From DASQVO01 sp035640715 (GTDB lineage: Bacteria; Actinomycetota; Actinomycetes; Streptosporangiales; Streptosporangiaceae): a stretch of DNA of 23,731 bases. Numbering within the stretch: the stretch's first letter is position 1; each line of letters begins with the position of its first letter. The stretch is from NCBI GenBank assembly GCA_035640715.1, contig DASQVO010000102.1:1-23731 (forward strand), given 5' to 3'. Positions 17,997 through 23,731 of the stretch are shown here, in pieces. Under the pieces are notes generated by a model, which saw only the letters and a program-made list of their open reading frames with translations, was not told the DNA's origin and did no database searches. Both the position numbers and the translations under genes were made by a program.

Positions 17997-19154
17997 GTGA
18001 GCCTCAGCGTACTGACAAGCGGGCCATCGCTGGCCGACCAGATGACTCATCTCGTGGCGCTTGGGAAGGAACGGGGATTCCTCGCGATGGCGGACGTGGC
18101 CGCCGCCCTCGACCGCTGCGAACTCTCACCCGACGCGCTCGGCGATGTCGTGCGCCAGCTGGGTGATGAGGGCATCGAGCTGCTCGACGCGTCGCGTGAG
18201 GAGGTTGAGGATCCCAGACCCGCGGAGGCGGACGCCGGCAGGTCGGTCGCCACGAGTGACCTTGTCCGGATCTACCTGCGGGAGATCGGGCGGGTTCCGC
18301 TGCTGACCGCGGAAGACGAGGTGGAGCTGGCCAAGTCGATCGAGGCGGGCCTGTTCGCCGATGAGAAGCTGCGCGGCGGTTTCCCGCTGCAGGGGGCGGA
18401 GGCCGCGGACCTTGAGTTCCTGGTGGTCGAGGGGGAGCGGGCGAAGCAGCGGCTGATCGAGGCGAACCTCCGGCTCGTGGTATCGATCGCCAAGCGGTAC
18501 ATCGGACGCGGGCTCGTCTTCCTCGACCTGATCCAGGAGGGCAACCTCGGGCTCATCCGCGCGGTCGAGAAGTTCGACTACACCCGTGGCTACAAGTTCT
18601 CCACGTACGCGACATGGTGGATCCGGCAGGCCATCACCCGGGCGATCGCCGACCAGGCACGCACCATCCGGGTCCCGGTTCACATGGTGGAGACCATCAA
18701 CAAGATGGTCCGTGTCCAGCGTCAGCTCCATCAGGAGCTCGGGCGCGAGGCGACGCCGGGGGAGATCGCCGCGGAGATGGGCATCGAGCCGGACCGGGTC
18801 GCCGACATCCAGCGCATCGCCCAGGAGCCGGTATCCCTGCAATCACCCATCGGCGAGGAAGAATCCGATCTGGGTGACTTCATCGAGGACGCGGACGCCG
18901 TGGTGCCGATCGAGGCCGCGGCGTTCATCATGCTGCAGGACCAGCTGGAGCGAGTCCTGGACGAGCTCACCAAGCGGGAGCAGCGGATCATCCAGCTGCG
19001 GTTCGGCCTGACCGACGGTCACCCGCGCACGCTGGAGGAGGTGGGCAGGGAGTTCGGTGTGACCAGGGAGCGTATCCGGCAGATCGAGTCGAAGACCCTG
19101 GCCAAACTCCGCCACCCGAGCCGCGCGCAGATCCTCCGCGAGTACCTCGACTGA
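17997..19154 (+). CDS. rpoD: Primary-type sigma-70 factor (RpoD/SigA/HrdB group)
   Basis: Directs RNA polymerase to promoters. A region 1.1-like segment (LVALGKERGFLAMADVAAALDRCELSPDALGDVVRQLGDEG) is followed by region 1.2 (DLVRIYLREIGRVPLLTAEDEVELAKSIE). Region 2 (NLRLVVSIAKRYIGRGLVFLDLIQEGNLGLIRAVEKFDYTRGYKFSTYATWWIRQAI), region 3 and region 4 (LEEVGREFGVTRERIRQIESKTLAKLRHPSR) come next. At about 385 residues it lacks the long N-terminal extension of Streptomyces HrdB, so an alternative group 1/2 identity cannot be excluded. The frame opens at TTG 17976; I prefer GTG 17997. Its last 18 sense bases form one copy of a direct repeat found again at 21242, and the stop codon is the first sequence beyond the repeat. 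Confidence 0.92.
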   Translation: MSLSVLTSGPSLADQMTHLVALGKERGFLAMADVAAALDRCELSPDALGDVVRQLGDEGIELLDASREEVEDPRPAEADAGRSVATSDLVRIYLREIGRVPLLTAEDEVELAKSIEAGLFADEKLRGGFPLQGAEAADLEFLVVEGERAKQRLIEANLRLVVSIAKRYIGRGLVFLDLIQEGNLGLIRAVEKFDYTRGYKFSTYATWWIRQAITRAIADQARTIRVPVHMVETINKMVRVQRQLHQELGREATPGEIAAEMGIEPDRVADIQRIAQEPVSLQSPIGEEESDLGDFIEDADAVVPIEAAAFIMLQDQLERVLDELTKREQRIIQLRFGLTDGHPRTLEEVGREFGVTRERIRQIESKTLAKLRHPSRAQILREYLD

Positions 19155-19400
19155 CGCTGTTCCGTTAATTATCCACTGACCTGCGGACATTTCCGCCCGC
19201 AGCCGCAGCCGGGCCGCTTTGGCTATCTGCTCATCGGTCAGGTTCGGGTTTTCCCGCAGGACGGCGGTCACGTGCTTGGCGAGACGCCCAATGTAGGCGT
19301 CCGTGGTCATCTGCTGGGGGTCTCCGGCTGGCCGGCCGGCGCGGGCGATAATCCCGTCTGCACTGCTGTCGACCCTGCCGTTGCTGTTTCCCTTGCCCAT
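18843..19400 (-). CDS. Small ORF running through the repeat into antisense of rpoD
   Basis: The first 75 residues look like a real small polar protein (MGKGNSNGRVDSSADG..., then TTDAYIGRLAKHVTAVLREN and NLTDEQIAKAARLRLRAEMSAGQ, which is helical). GGGAG lies four bases before its ATG. After about 19170 the frame continues, without a stop, across the 18-bp repeat and 290 bases of antisense sigma gene, where the codons look like shadow sequence. If the insert were excised and closed at the repeat, the frame would instead meet TAA after Val-Glu-Val-Leu-Ala-Glu-Tyr, giving about 90 residues. So the 3' end may be an integration artefact. No family is recognised; the style recalls small AICE-encoded ORFs. 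Confidence 0.45.
   Translation of the reverse strand: MGKGNSNGRVDSSADGIIARAGRPAGDPQQMTTDAYIGRLAKHVTAVLRENPNLTDEQIAKAARLRLRAEMSAGQWIINGTASVEVLAEDLRAARVAEFGQGLRLDLPDTLPGHTELPAHLLQRARVTVGQAEPQLDDPLLPLGELVQDSLQLVLQHDERRGLDRHHGVRVLDEVTQIGFFLADG
19134..19151 (+). repeat. Direct repeat, left copy (candidate attL core)
   Basis: CTCCGCGAGTACCTCGAC is the last 18 bases before the stop of the sigma gene (encoding LREYLD) and recurs exactly at 21242-21259. AT-rich sequence (GTTAATTATCC) follows shortly inside the insert. The position at a gene's 3' end is typical of integrase target sites, although tRNA genes are the usual AICE targets. Confidence 0.7.
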
Positions 19401-19508
19401 CGTTCTCCCGCACGCGAAGGGGCTGCACGTTACATCGGTTCCGCGTACGGATGGTGATCACGACGGGAGTGCGGTGCATCCTGGTGAGTTTTCGCGGCTT
19501 CTGATCCA

Positions 19509-19552
19509 TTTCACTCTGTAATCAGATAAATACTCTGTGTGATGATCATCAC
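19509..19552 (+). promoter_or_regulatory. Candidate promoter with 14-bp palindromic operator
   Basis: TTTCAC (19509-19514) and TACTCT (19531-19536) are spaced 16 bases apart and resemble -35 and -10 boxes. Directly downstream, over the expected transcript start, lies the perfect palindrome GTGATGATCATCAC (19539-19552). The layout suits repressor control of the secreted repeat protein, with a leader of about 190 bases. Confidence 0.5.
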
Positions 19553-19736
19553 GCCGCACCTTGCGGGGAACGCCGCATGGCCACGGGATTCGCCGGGCAC
19601 TTGGTGTGCGCGAATCCGGCGCGATCACGTCCTATCCGTCCGCCGGATGACGCTGGATGGGGGCGGTGCTGTGCGGTGCCGTGGGGGTGGGCAGTCCGCC
19701 CCGCACCTCAGTAATACCGACAGGAGGGAGCTTTTC

Positions 19737-20117
19737 ATGAACGTCAAGTCAGTGAAGCGGGCATTTGGACTCGCTGCCTCGGCAGCGGGCGCCACCGGAG
19801 TGATGATGTTCGCGCCGGCCGTGGCGAACGCGGCCACGGCACACCCAGCTCACATGCAAACAGTAAGCAACGTCTCAAGGGTCAGCGACGGCTGGGACGG
19901 CAACTACGGCTGGGGCGGCAACTTCTTCCCCTTCGAGAAGAAGTTCCATTTCGAGAAGAAGTTCCACTACGAGAACTTCCTGCTCATGAAGATGGGGAAG
20001 AAGAAGTTCCTCTTCGAGAAGAAGTTCCACTTCGATAAGAATTACCCCTTCGAGAAGTCCCACTTCGAGAAGAAGTTCTACTTCGAGAAGAAGTTCCAGC
20101 CCAGGTATAGCTGGTAA
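19737..20117 (+). CDS. Secreted Phe/Glu/Lys-repeat protein, unknown family
   Basis: A 126-residue preprotein. Residues 1-32 form a clear signal peptide (basic MNVKSVKRAFG, hydrophobic core, AVANA cleavage after Ala 32). The mature 94 residues begin with a polar stretch, then a Gly/Trp segment (DGWDGNYGWGGN), then about 62 residues of repeats such as FEKKFHFEKKFHYENF and SHFEKKFYFEKKF. Roughly 16 Phe and 16 Lys fall in that part. Five exact copies of TTCGAGAAGAAGTTC occur at 19932, 19950, 20013, 20064 and 20082. AGGAGGGAG lies seven bases before the ATG, a near-perfect ribosome site, so high expression is likely. Alternating aromatic and charged residues suggest beta-type self-assembly, or membrane or surface binding. 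I recognise no domain. A 13-bp hairpin follows the gene. Confidence 0.85.
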   Translation: MNVKSVKRAFGLAASAAGATGVMMFAPAVANAATAHPAHMQTVSNVSRVSDGWDGNYGWGGNFFPFEKKFHFEKKFHYENFLLMKMGKKKFLFEKKFHFDKNYPFEKSHFEKKFYFEKKFQPRYSW

Positions 20118-20141
20118 GCGGTAGCCCCTTAGGGAAACCGC

Positions 20142-20176
20142 GGGCGGGCGGGGACAGGCCGCATCCCCGCCCGCCC
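20142..20176. terminator. Bidirectional terminator, 13-bp stem
   Basis: Arms GGGCGGGCGGGGA (20142-20154) and TCCCCGCCCGCCC (20164-20176) are perfectly complementary around a 9-base loop. It lies between the convergent repeat-protein and DUF2637 genes. Confidence 0.85.
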
Positions 20177-20236
20177 TCACCGGGCGGGGCCGCCGGGTGA
20201 TCATCTTGCGGACCGCCCCGGCTCTGCCGTGCTGGT

Positions 20237-20878
20237 TCAGCTTGCCGACTGCATCTGAGTCAAGTGCGCCCGTACTCGCTGTGCCTTGGCCTGGCCCACC
20301 TTCAGGGTGCGCTGCACTTGCCGCAGTGACGGGACAGGTGCGCCCGCGAGCACGTCAGGGAACGCCGTCTCAGCGTCCACGAGCAGCGGGTCAGCCGGGG
20401 GGGCGGCCTGAGGTGCGGCCGGTGCATCCACGGGTGCGGCCTGCTGCGGTGCATCCGCCTTGTGCCGCGTCTCCACTACGCGCTTCAGGACGCCGAGGCC
20501 AACCGCGAGCGCGGCAGCCGCAGCGATCGGCGGGACCGCAGCGGTAGCCCGCGCAGTGAACGAGCCGGCGGTGACATGCCCGACGTTCGCGGCCACCGAC
20601 ACCGACAGCCCGGCGAGGGTCACCGTCCAGGCGAACACCCGTGACCGGGCTTCCCATCGGTCGGTGAGCGCGACGAACAACGCCAGTTCCCCGACACAGG
20701 TGAACGTGTCCACCATCGCGGGCCAGACCATTGCCCACCCGCCAGGCACGCCATGCCTGGACGCCCACAGGTAGAGGGCGCGGTAAGACTCCCCGAACGC
20801 CACGGCCGTGGAGCCGGCCACGAGGGCGGAGATCGCGATGAGCGCGGCTGTGCGGGCCGTCCGGAGCACACCGTTCAT
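20237..20878 (-). CDS. DUF2637 membrane protein (AICE-type)
   Basis: A 213-residue protein with the DUF2637 layout: four hydrophobic segments (TAALIAISALVAGSTAVAFG; WAMVWPAMVDTFTCVGELALFVAL; VFAWTVTLAGLSVSVAANVGHV; AAVPPIAAAAALAVGLGVLKRVVE). A Pro/Ala linker follows, then a C-terminal helix-turn-helix-like region (PSLRQVQRTLKVGQAKAQRVRAHL). Such genes are common in pSAM2-like AICEs and related plasmids, often near transfer genes; the molecular role is not established. GGAGG lies before the ATG, which overlaps the stop of the upstream gene (ATGA), so the pair formed an operon. No transfer gene follows. Confidence 0.85.
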   Translation of the reverse strand: MNGVLRTARTAALIAISALVAGSTAVAFGESYRALYLWASRHGVPGGWAMVWPAMVDTFTCVGELALFVALTDRWEARSRVFAWTVTLAGLSVSVAANVGHVTAGSFTARATAAVPPIAAAAALAVGLGVLKRVVETRHKADAPQQAAPVDAPAAPQAAPPADPLLVDAETAFPDVLAGAPVPSLRQVQRTLKVGQAKAQRVRAHLTQMQSAS

Positions 20879-21144
20879 GACAGCCTCCGGATCTCCGCCG
20901 CGTCCCTGTAGCAGCAGGGGTACAGCAGCTCATGGTCTGGCGTGCCGTCCGGGGTGGGCCGGCCGTCCTCAAGGGTAGCCAGCGGGCGGGCCACCACGCA
21001 GACCTTCCACTCATCGGGGCCGCACTACTGCAGGACGCTGCCGGGCAGCCACGGCCACGCGGACCGGTCCTGTCCTTCCTGCATCGGGTAGCGGACCTCA
21101 ACCGGGGCATCGTCGGGAAACCAGCCGTCGTTGGTGTCCTTCAC
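20875..21144 (-). pseudogene. Conserved AICE small protein interrupted by one TAG codon
   Basis: GTG 21144, with GGAG just upstream, opens MKDTNDGWFPDDAPVEVRYP, then DRSAWPWLPGSVLQ and a TAG stop at 21025-21027. The same frame continues without another fault: CGPDEWKVCVVARPLATLED, then PDGTPDHELLYPCCYRDAAEIRRLS, ending at TGA 20875-20877, which overlaps the DUF2637 start codon. The full product would be 89 residues. I recall similar small proteins next to DUF2637 genes in AICEs, with Gln or a similar residue near this point, so CAG to TAG is the simplest explanation. The frame is also open upstream to ATG 21219, but that part is AT-rich and probably not translated. Confidence 0.8.
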
Positions 21145-21475
21145 TGGTTCTCCGTCCCGCGTCAGTAAAGGATATTTTCGCGTTGCCCCTCGCTTACGAC
21201 ATGTATTTTCGCAGATCACGTGCGTCGTTCAGCGGTTAATACTCCGCGAGTACCTCGACCAGGCACGAGTACCGGCTGGGGAGAGATAGGCGCGAATACC
21301 TGCTAGGAGAGCCGCCCGGCTGCTCGTCTCGCGGGAGCGGCTTTCCGCGAGCGCTCAGCCGGGCGTGCTGGTTCCCCGGCCAGGGGAGCCGGCCGGATTG
21401 CCCGGTCCGCGGCGCGGCCCGGTCCGGCCGGCGGACTGCTGGGCGCGCCCCCGGCTCGGTGATGGCCGCCGCGGT
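21145..21475. other. Gap with right repeat and probable displaced sigma-gene terminator
   Basis: Bases 21150-21240 are AT-richer than their surroundings, and 21242-21259 is the second copy of the direct repeat. Beyond it, the arms GGAGAGCCGC and GCGGCTTTCC (21306-21315 and 21337-21346, one G-T pair) could form a terminator. The remaining bases up to the YtxH-like stop are very GC-rich, with no convincing gene. Confidence 0.5.
21242..21259 (+). repeat. Direct repeat, right copy (candidate attR core)
   Basis: Identical to the 18 bases at the end of the sigma gene. Reading the sigma frame on from here gives LREYLDQARVPAGER and a TAG stop, which would be the original C-terminus if the insert arrived by recombination at this repeat. 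Confidence 0.7.
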
Positions 21476-21847
21476 CTAGGTTCCGTCGGGGTAGCCAGAC
21501 GTCCCGGGAGTCTGCCTGGAAGGCTGCGGACCCGGGCTGCCGGCGGCCGGGTAGGCCGGTGCCGAATTGGCCCGGGCGCGGCGTCCCGGGAACCGGTCAC
21601 GGCTGGCGCTGGCCTTGTTTATCGCCGTCTCGGCGAATTTCGGCATCTTCTCCGTGGCCTTGTCCCTGGCGGACTTGGCAAGCTCGGTCGCTGTCGTGCT
21701 CACCGTATCCGCGGCCTGCCGCACGGCCGGGTTCTCCGCCGCCCGTCGGCCAAGCCTCATTATCTGCTCGTAACGCTCCCGGCCGGCTCGTGCGCCGGCG
21801 ACGTAACCGGCGGCGAAGCCGGCGAGAAACGTAATTCGGTACCGCAT
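21476..21847 (-). CDS. YtxH-like small membrane-anchored protein
   Basis: A 123-residue protein starting MRYRITFLAGFAAGYVAGARAGRERYEQIMRLGRRAAENPAVRQAAD, a common actinobacterial type. It has a single Gly/Ala-rich N-terminal membrane segment, then the conserved GxRAGRERYEQI motif, a long helical stretch (ATELAKSARDKATEKMPKFAETAINKA) and a disordered Pro/Ser tail. This resembles YtxH-domain proteins, which are linked to stress in Bacillus; the function here is unknown. GAGAGG precedes the ATG. A duplicated 23-bp segment lies directly upstream, in the place of the promoter. Confidence 0.75.
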   Translation of the reverse strand: MRYRITFLAGFAAGYVAGARAGRERYEQIMRLGRRAAENPAVRQAADTVSTTATELAKSARDKATEKMPKFAETAINKASASRDRFPGRRARANSAPAYPAAGSPGPQPSRQTPGTSGYPDGT

Positions 21848-22206
21848 TTCGCGCCTCTCTTAACCATGTGATCGTGCAAGTCTTAACCATGTGATCGTGC
21901 AAGGTTAATTTCCCGCGAAGAGCGTCCGTACTCCTCTGCCGGAGCGCCGGGATGCCCGGCGGCAGTACCGGAACCGGGCCGCGGTGCTGCCGTCTCGCCG
22001 GCGCGGCAGGTCATGCCGGGTACAGGCCCTGGCGGGTAGCGCGCCTGCGGCAGCGGTCCGTGCGGGCGCCTGCCACCGGCACCCCCACAGGTACGCTACT
22101 CTTAGGTTCCGGTACAGACGGGGCGGAACGTCGGCGCAGTGTTGTCAACGCTGGGCTGCCCGGACGGGCAGCCGCACTGGCTGGCTCCGCAGCCCGGGTG
22201 CCGCGG
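21848..22206. other. Gap upstream of tRNA-Asn
   Basis: Contains the 23-bp tandem duplication next to the YtxH-like start and then about 300 GC-rich bases without a convincing gene. A hairpin with 9-base perfect arms (GGCTGCCCG/CGGGCAGCC, 22154-22173) lies 33 bases before the tRNA and may be a terminator or processing signal. TACTCT (22097) and TAGGTT (22104) are -10-like boxes that could drive the tRNA. Confidence 0.4.
21858..21903 (-). repeat. Exact 23-bp tandem duplication upstream of YtxH-like gene
   Basis: Bases 21858-21880 are repeated exactly at 21881-21903. Each unit contains TTAACCATGTGATCGTGCA, about two helical turns long, and the nearer copy is ten bases from the YtxH-like start codon. 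It could be a doubled operator or a recent slippage event. Confidence 0.9.
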
Positions 22207-22279
22207 TCCCGCGTAGCTCAATCGGCAGAGCGTCCGGCTGTTAACCGGCAGGTTATAGGTTCGAGTCCTATCGCGGGAG
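22207..22279 (+). tRNA. tRNA-Asn (anticodon GTT)
   Basis: A 73-base cloverleaf. The acceptor stem is TCCCGCG/CGCGGGA with discriminator G. The D-arm is GCTC...GAGC, the anticodon loop CTGTTAA, the variable loop AGGTT, and the T-arm ATAGG-TTCGAGT-CCTAT. The anticodon GTT reads Asn codons. The outermost anticodon-stem pair is T-C (27-43), a mismatch where relatives usually have T-A. CCA is not encoded. A terminator with a T-run follows. There are no signs of an integrated element here. Confidence 0.95.
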
Positions 22280-22288
22280 CCCCGTGGT

Positions 22289-22313
22289 CCTCACGCTGAG
22301 TGAGGCCTGTTTT
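22289..22313 (+). terminator. Intrinsic terminator after tRNA-Asn
   Basis: The stem CCTCAC/GTGAGG (22289-22294 and 22300-22305) with loop GCTGA is followed by CCTGTTTT. It is the only terminator in the window with a clear T-run. Confidence 0.75.
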
Positions 22314-22527
22314 CACGTTCGCCGTACATCCTGCACATTGGGAAAACCTGAAGGTCCGCTGGGAATTACGGCGACGCCGATGCTGTTCCAGCCAGCTGAA
22401 GACGTGGAGCAAGGTCGGCTGTTCTCGCAGACGCCCGCATGCCGGCTGGGGCTAGTTAGGTGACAGCTCCCCGGCCTGCCGTAGGGCAGACGGATTGCGA
22501 TACGGCCAGGGACGCAGAGTGGGGCTG

Positions 22528-23571
22528 ATGGAGAAGGCGATCCTGCTGGCCGTCGCGGCAAGCTTCTGTACTGCTACCGCCTCGGTGTGCCAGCGCTTGG
22601 GTGCGAGGAGCAGCGAGACAACGGGCTTCGACGTCCGGCTCGTCTTCCGCCTGGCGCGTCGGCCGGTCTGGCTCCTTGGCATGGCGAGCATGATCCTCGG
22701 GTTCGTCTTCCAGTTGACCGCCTTGCACTTCGGCGCACTGGCCCTGGTCCAGCCCATCCTGGCGCTCGAGCTGCTCTTCGTTTTCGGCTACCTGGCCGTC
22801 GCCGGCTCCCGGCGGGTGGAGATGAAGCGGCGCGACTGGGTGGCCGCGATCGCTATGTCGGCAGGGATCGGCCTGTTTCTCCGCCTGGCGTCGCCTTCCG
22901 GAGGACGGCTGCATGCGCCGGGCTCCTCGTGGCTGCAGGCAGGCCTGGCCACGTTTGGCCTCGTGCTCCTCGCCCTTGCCGTGGCCTTCGGCATGGGCAA
23001 CCGTCTCGGCGCGTCCCGGTCCCGCCGGGCCGCTGTGCTCGGAGCCGCCACGGGGATCTCATGGGGTTTCGTGGCTGCGGTCATCAAGGAGCTCAGCTCA
23101 CACCTCGGCGAGGGTATCGGCGCCATCTTCTCCAGCTGGTCGCTTTATGTGCTCATCGCCGTCGGAGCGGCGACGATGCTCCTGGCCTCGCACGCGCTGG
23201 CGGCCGGGCCGCTCGCCGCGTCGCAGCCCGGATTCACCATCCTCGATCCGCTCTCGGCAAGCCTGCTCGGGGTGTTCCTGTTCGGCGAGCATATCCGGAC
23301 CGGGGGCTTGGACCTGGCCGGTGAGGCGCTGGCGCTGGCCATCGTTATCGCCGGCGCGTCCGCACTCAGCCGCAGCTGCCTCATCCTCGGCGAGGACGGG
23401 CATCCGTCCTGCCTGCCTCCCGAATACCAGCCACAGGCCCGCCGTGAGCGGCTCCGCGAGCTCACCCTCGGCTACCAGCCCGCCGGCGCATCCGACGGAC
23501 CCGTCCGAAGGCAGCCGCGGGAAACGGCGGCCAAGGGCGGCGAACGCGGAAGTGACGCGCCCGCGGCATAA
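22528..23571 (+). CDS. DMT-superfamily (EamA/NIPA-like) transporter
   Basis: About 347 residues with nine to ten hydrophobic segments, e.g. AILLAVAASFCTATASVCQRLG, LLGMASMILGFVFQLTALHF, LALVQPILALELLFVFGYLAV, AGLATFGLVLLALAVAFGMG, WSLYVLIAVGAATMLLASHAL, SASLLGVFLFGEHI and ALALAIVIAGASALSRS. The paired GALALVQPIL and AASQPGFTILDPLSASLLGVFLFGE segments are the two half-repeats of drug/metabolite transporters. The substrate is unknown; some relatives are annotated as Mg-transporter-like. The hydrophilic C-terminal tail of about 75 residues is cytoplasmic by the positive-inside rule. Start: ATG 22528, after GAGTGGGG; GTG 22519 or TTG 22495 would add 3 or 11 residues. Confidence 0.85.
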   Translation: MEKAILLAVAASFCTATASVCQRLGARSSETTGFDVRLVFRLARRPVWLLGMASMILGFVFQLTALHFGALALVQPILALELLFVFGYLAVAGSRRVEMKRRDWVAAIAMSAGIGLFLRLASPSGGRLHAPGSSWLQAGLATFGLVLLALAVAFGMGNRLGASRSRRAAVLGAATGISWGFVAAVIKELSSHLGEGIGAIFSSWSLYVLIAVGAATMLLASHALAAGPLAASQPGFTILDPLSASLLGVFLFGEHIRTGGLDLAGEALALAIVIAGASALSRSCLILGEDGHPSCLPPEYQPQARRERLRELTLGYQPAGASDGPVRRQPRETAAKGGERGSDAPAA

Positions 23572-23688
23572 AGCCTGATCCGCCCGGCGGGAGCCGACGC
23601 GAGCTTCGGCCACCCGGAGAGATAAGTTCGGGCCGTCAGCTCAGTCCTATACCTCAAGCACGGTAACCCGAGCGTCGAGGAGACACTG

Positions 23689-23731
23689 ATGGCCCTTCCC
23701 GAGGAAGTGACCCGCGAGCAATGGCTGGAAG
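23689..23731 (+). CDS. DUF899-like protein, 5' end only
   Basis: The window ends 14 codons into this gene. GAGGAGA (23677-23683) precedes ATG, and the protein starts MALPEEVTREQWLE. This resembles the start of DUF899 thioredoxin-like proteins, which usually begin MxLPxVVSREEWLAAR. With so few residues the family call is only a good guess; the existence of the gene is well supported by the ribosome site. Confidence 0.6.
   Translation, partial: MALPEEVTREQWLE

Larger units (their letters stand above)
19134..21259. mobile_element. Remnant of an integrated element between 18-bp repeats
   Basis: About 2.1 kb bounded by identical 18-bp direct repeats, the left one at the 3' end of the sigma gene. 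Contents: a small minus ORF, a secreted Phe/Lys-repeat protein, a DUF2637 gene and its broken upstream partner. DUF2637 proteins are characteristic of pSAM2-like AICEs. The insert has AT-rich ends. It has no integrase, excisionase, Rep or FtsK/TraSA gene, so it is a deletion derivative at best. A sigma-type terminator hairpin (21306-21346) lies just beyond the right repeat, as expected if it once followed the sigma gene directly. Boundaries are inferred. Confidence 0.5.

Noticed and set aside
17976..17998. TTG 17976 as start of the sigma factor, or the GTG 17978 ORF as a separate gene
   Set aside because: The TTG has no ribosome site and GTG 17997 gives a sensible N-terminus. The other frame gives an Arg-rich shadow peptide.
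19932..20096. CRISPR-like array (five copies of a 15-bp unit)
   Set aside because: Units are in frame inside a coding gene, spacing is irregular (18, 63, 51, 18) and there are no unique spacers.
19875..20204. Glu/Leu-rich minus-strand ORF opposite the Phe/Lys-repeat gene
   Set aside because: It is the exact antisense of the FEKKF repeats. The plus strand has the signal peptide and the ribosome site.
22207..22279. tRNA-Asn as an integration site for the nearby AICE-like genes
   Set aside because: No repeat of its 3' end was seen elsewhere in the window, and the DUF2637 pair lies between repeats of the sigma gene end instead.

Overview
This is a chromosomal segment of a high-GC actinobacterium. 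The gene set and the style of the proteins (leuA with a Leu-rich leader peptide, overlapping recO-uppS, a dnaG-sigma factor pair, ppdK, DUF1906, DUF2637 and YtxH-type proteins, abundant GTG starts, terminators without T-runs) fit a filamentous actinomycete. Streptosporangiales or a relative is my best guess, but the order cannot be fixed from sequence reading alone.

Layout. 1-1306: a short gap, then a two-domain GNAT acetyltransferase on the minus strand. 1393-3313: leader peptide MLRELLLLSSRGGGC, a structured leader RNA and leuA, ended by a strong hairpin shared with a convergent SRPBCC gene (3451-3912). 3976-5519: recO and uppS, overlapping by four bases. 5520-5939: a gap with a tandem repeat. 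5940-7553: a secreted DUF1906 glycoside-hydrolase-like protein. 7824-9212: glyS. 9322-9795: an NAD-binding dehydrogenase gene lacking its C-terminal domain. 10041-12746: ppdK. 12838-14274: dgt. 14428-15018: an HdeD-like membrane protein, convergent with a HAD phosphatase (15074-15850). 15988-19154: dnaG and a primary-type sigma factor. 19134-21259: a small foreign-looking insert between two 18-bp direct repeats, the left copy being the last 18 sense bases of the sigma gene. 21476-23731: a YtxH-like gene, tRNA-Asn, a DMT-type transporter and the first codons of a DUF899 gene.

Most of the window is housekeeping: leucine synthesis, recombination repair, cell-wall lipid carrier, glycyl-tRNA, pyruvate/PEP interconversion, dNTP control, replication priming and transcription. 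The unusual part is the 19.1-21.3 kb insert. It carries a DUF2637 gene typical of actinomycete integrative and conjugative elements (AICEs), a companion gene interrupted by a single in-frame TAG, a small minus-strand ORF that runs out through the left repeat into the antisense of the sigma gene, and a secreted protein built from Phe-Glu-Lys-Lys-Phe repeats that I do not recognise, preceded by a candidate promoter and a perfect 14-bp palindrome. No integrase, Rep or FtsK-like transfer gene lies between the repeats, so this looks like a decayed element. The second notable feature is the leuA leader: the loop of a 12-bp hairpin overlapping the leader ORF can pair over 7 bases with the leuA ribosome binding site, which suggests leucine-dependent translational control.
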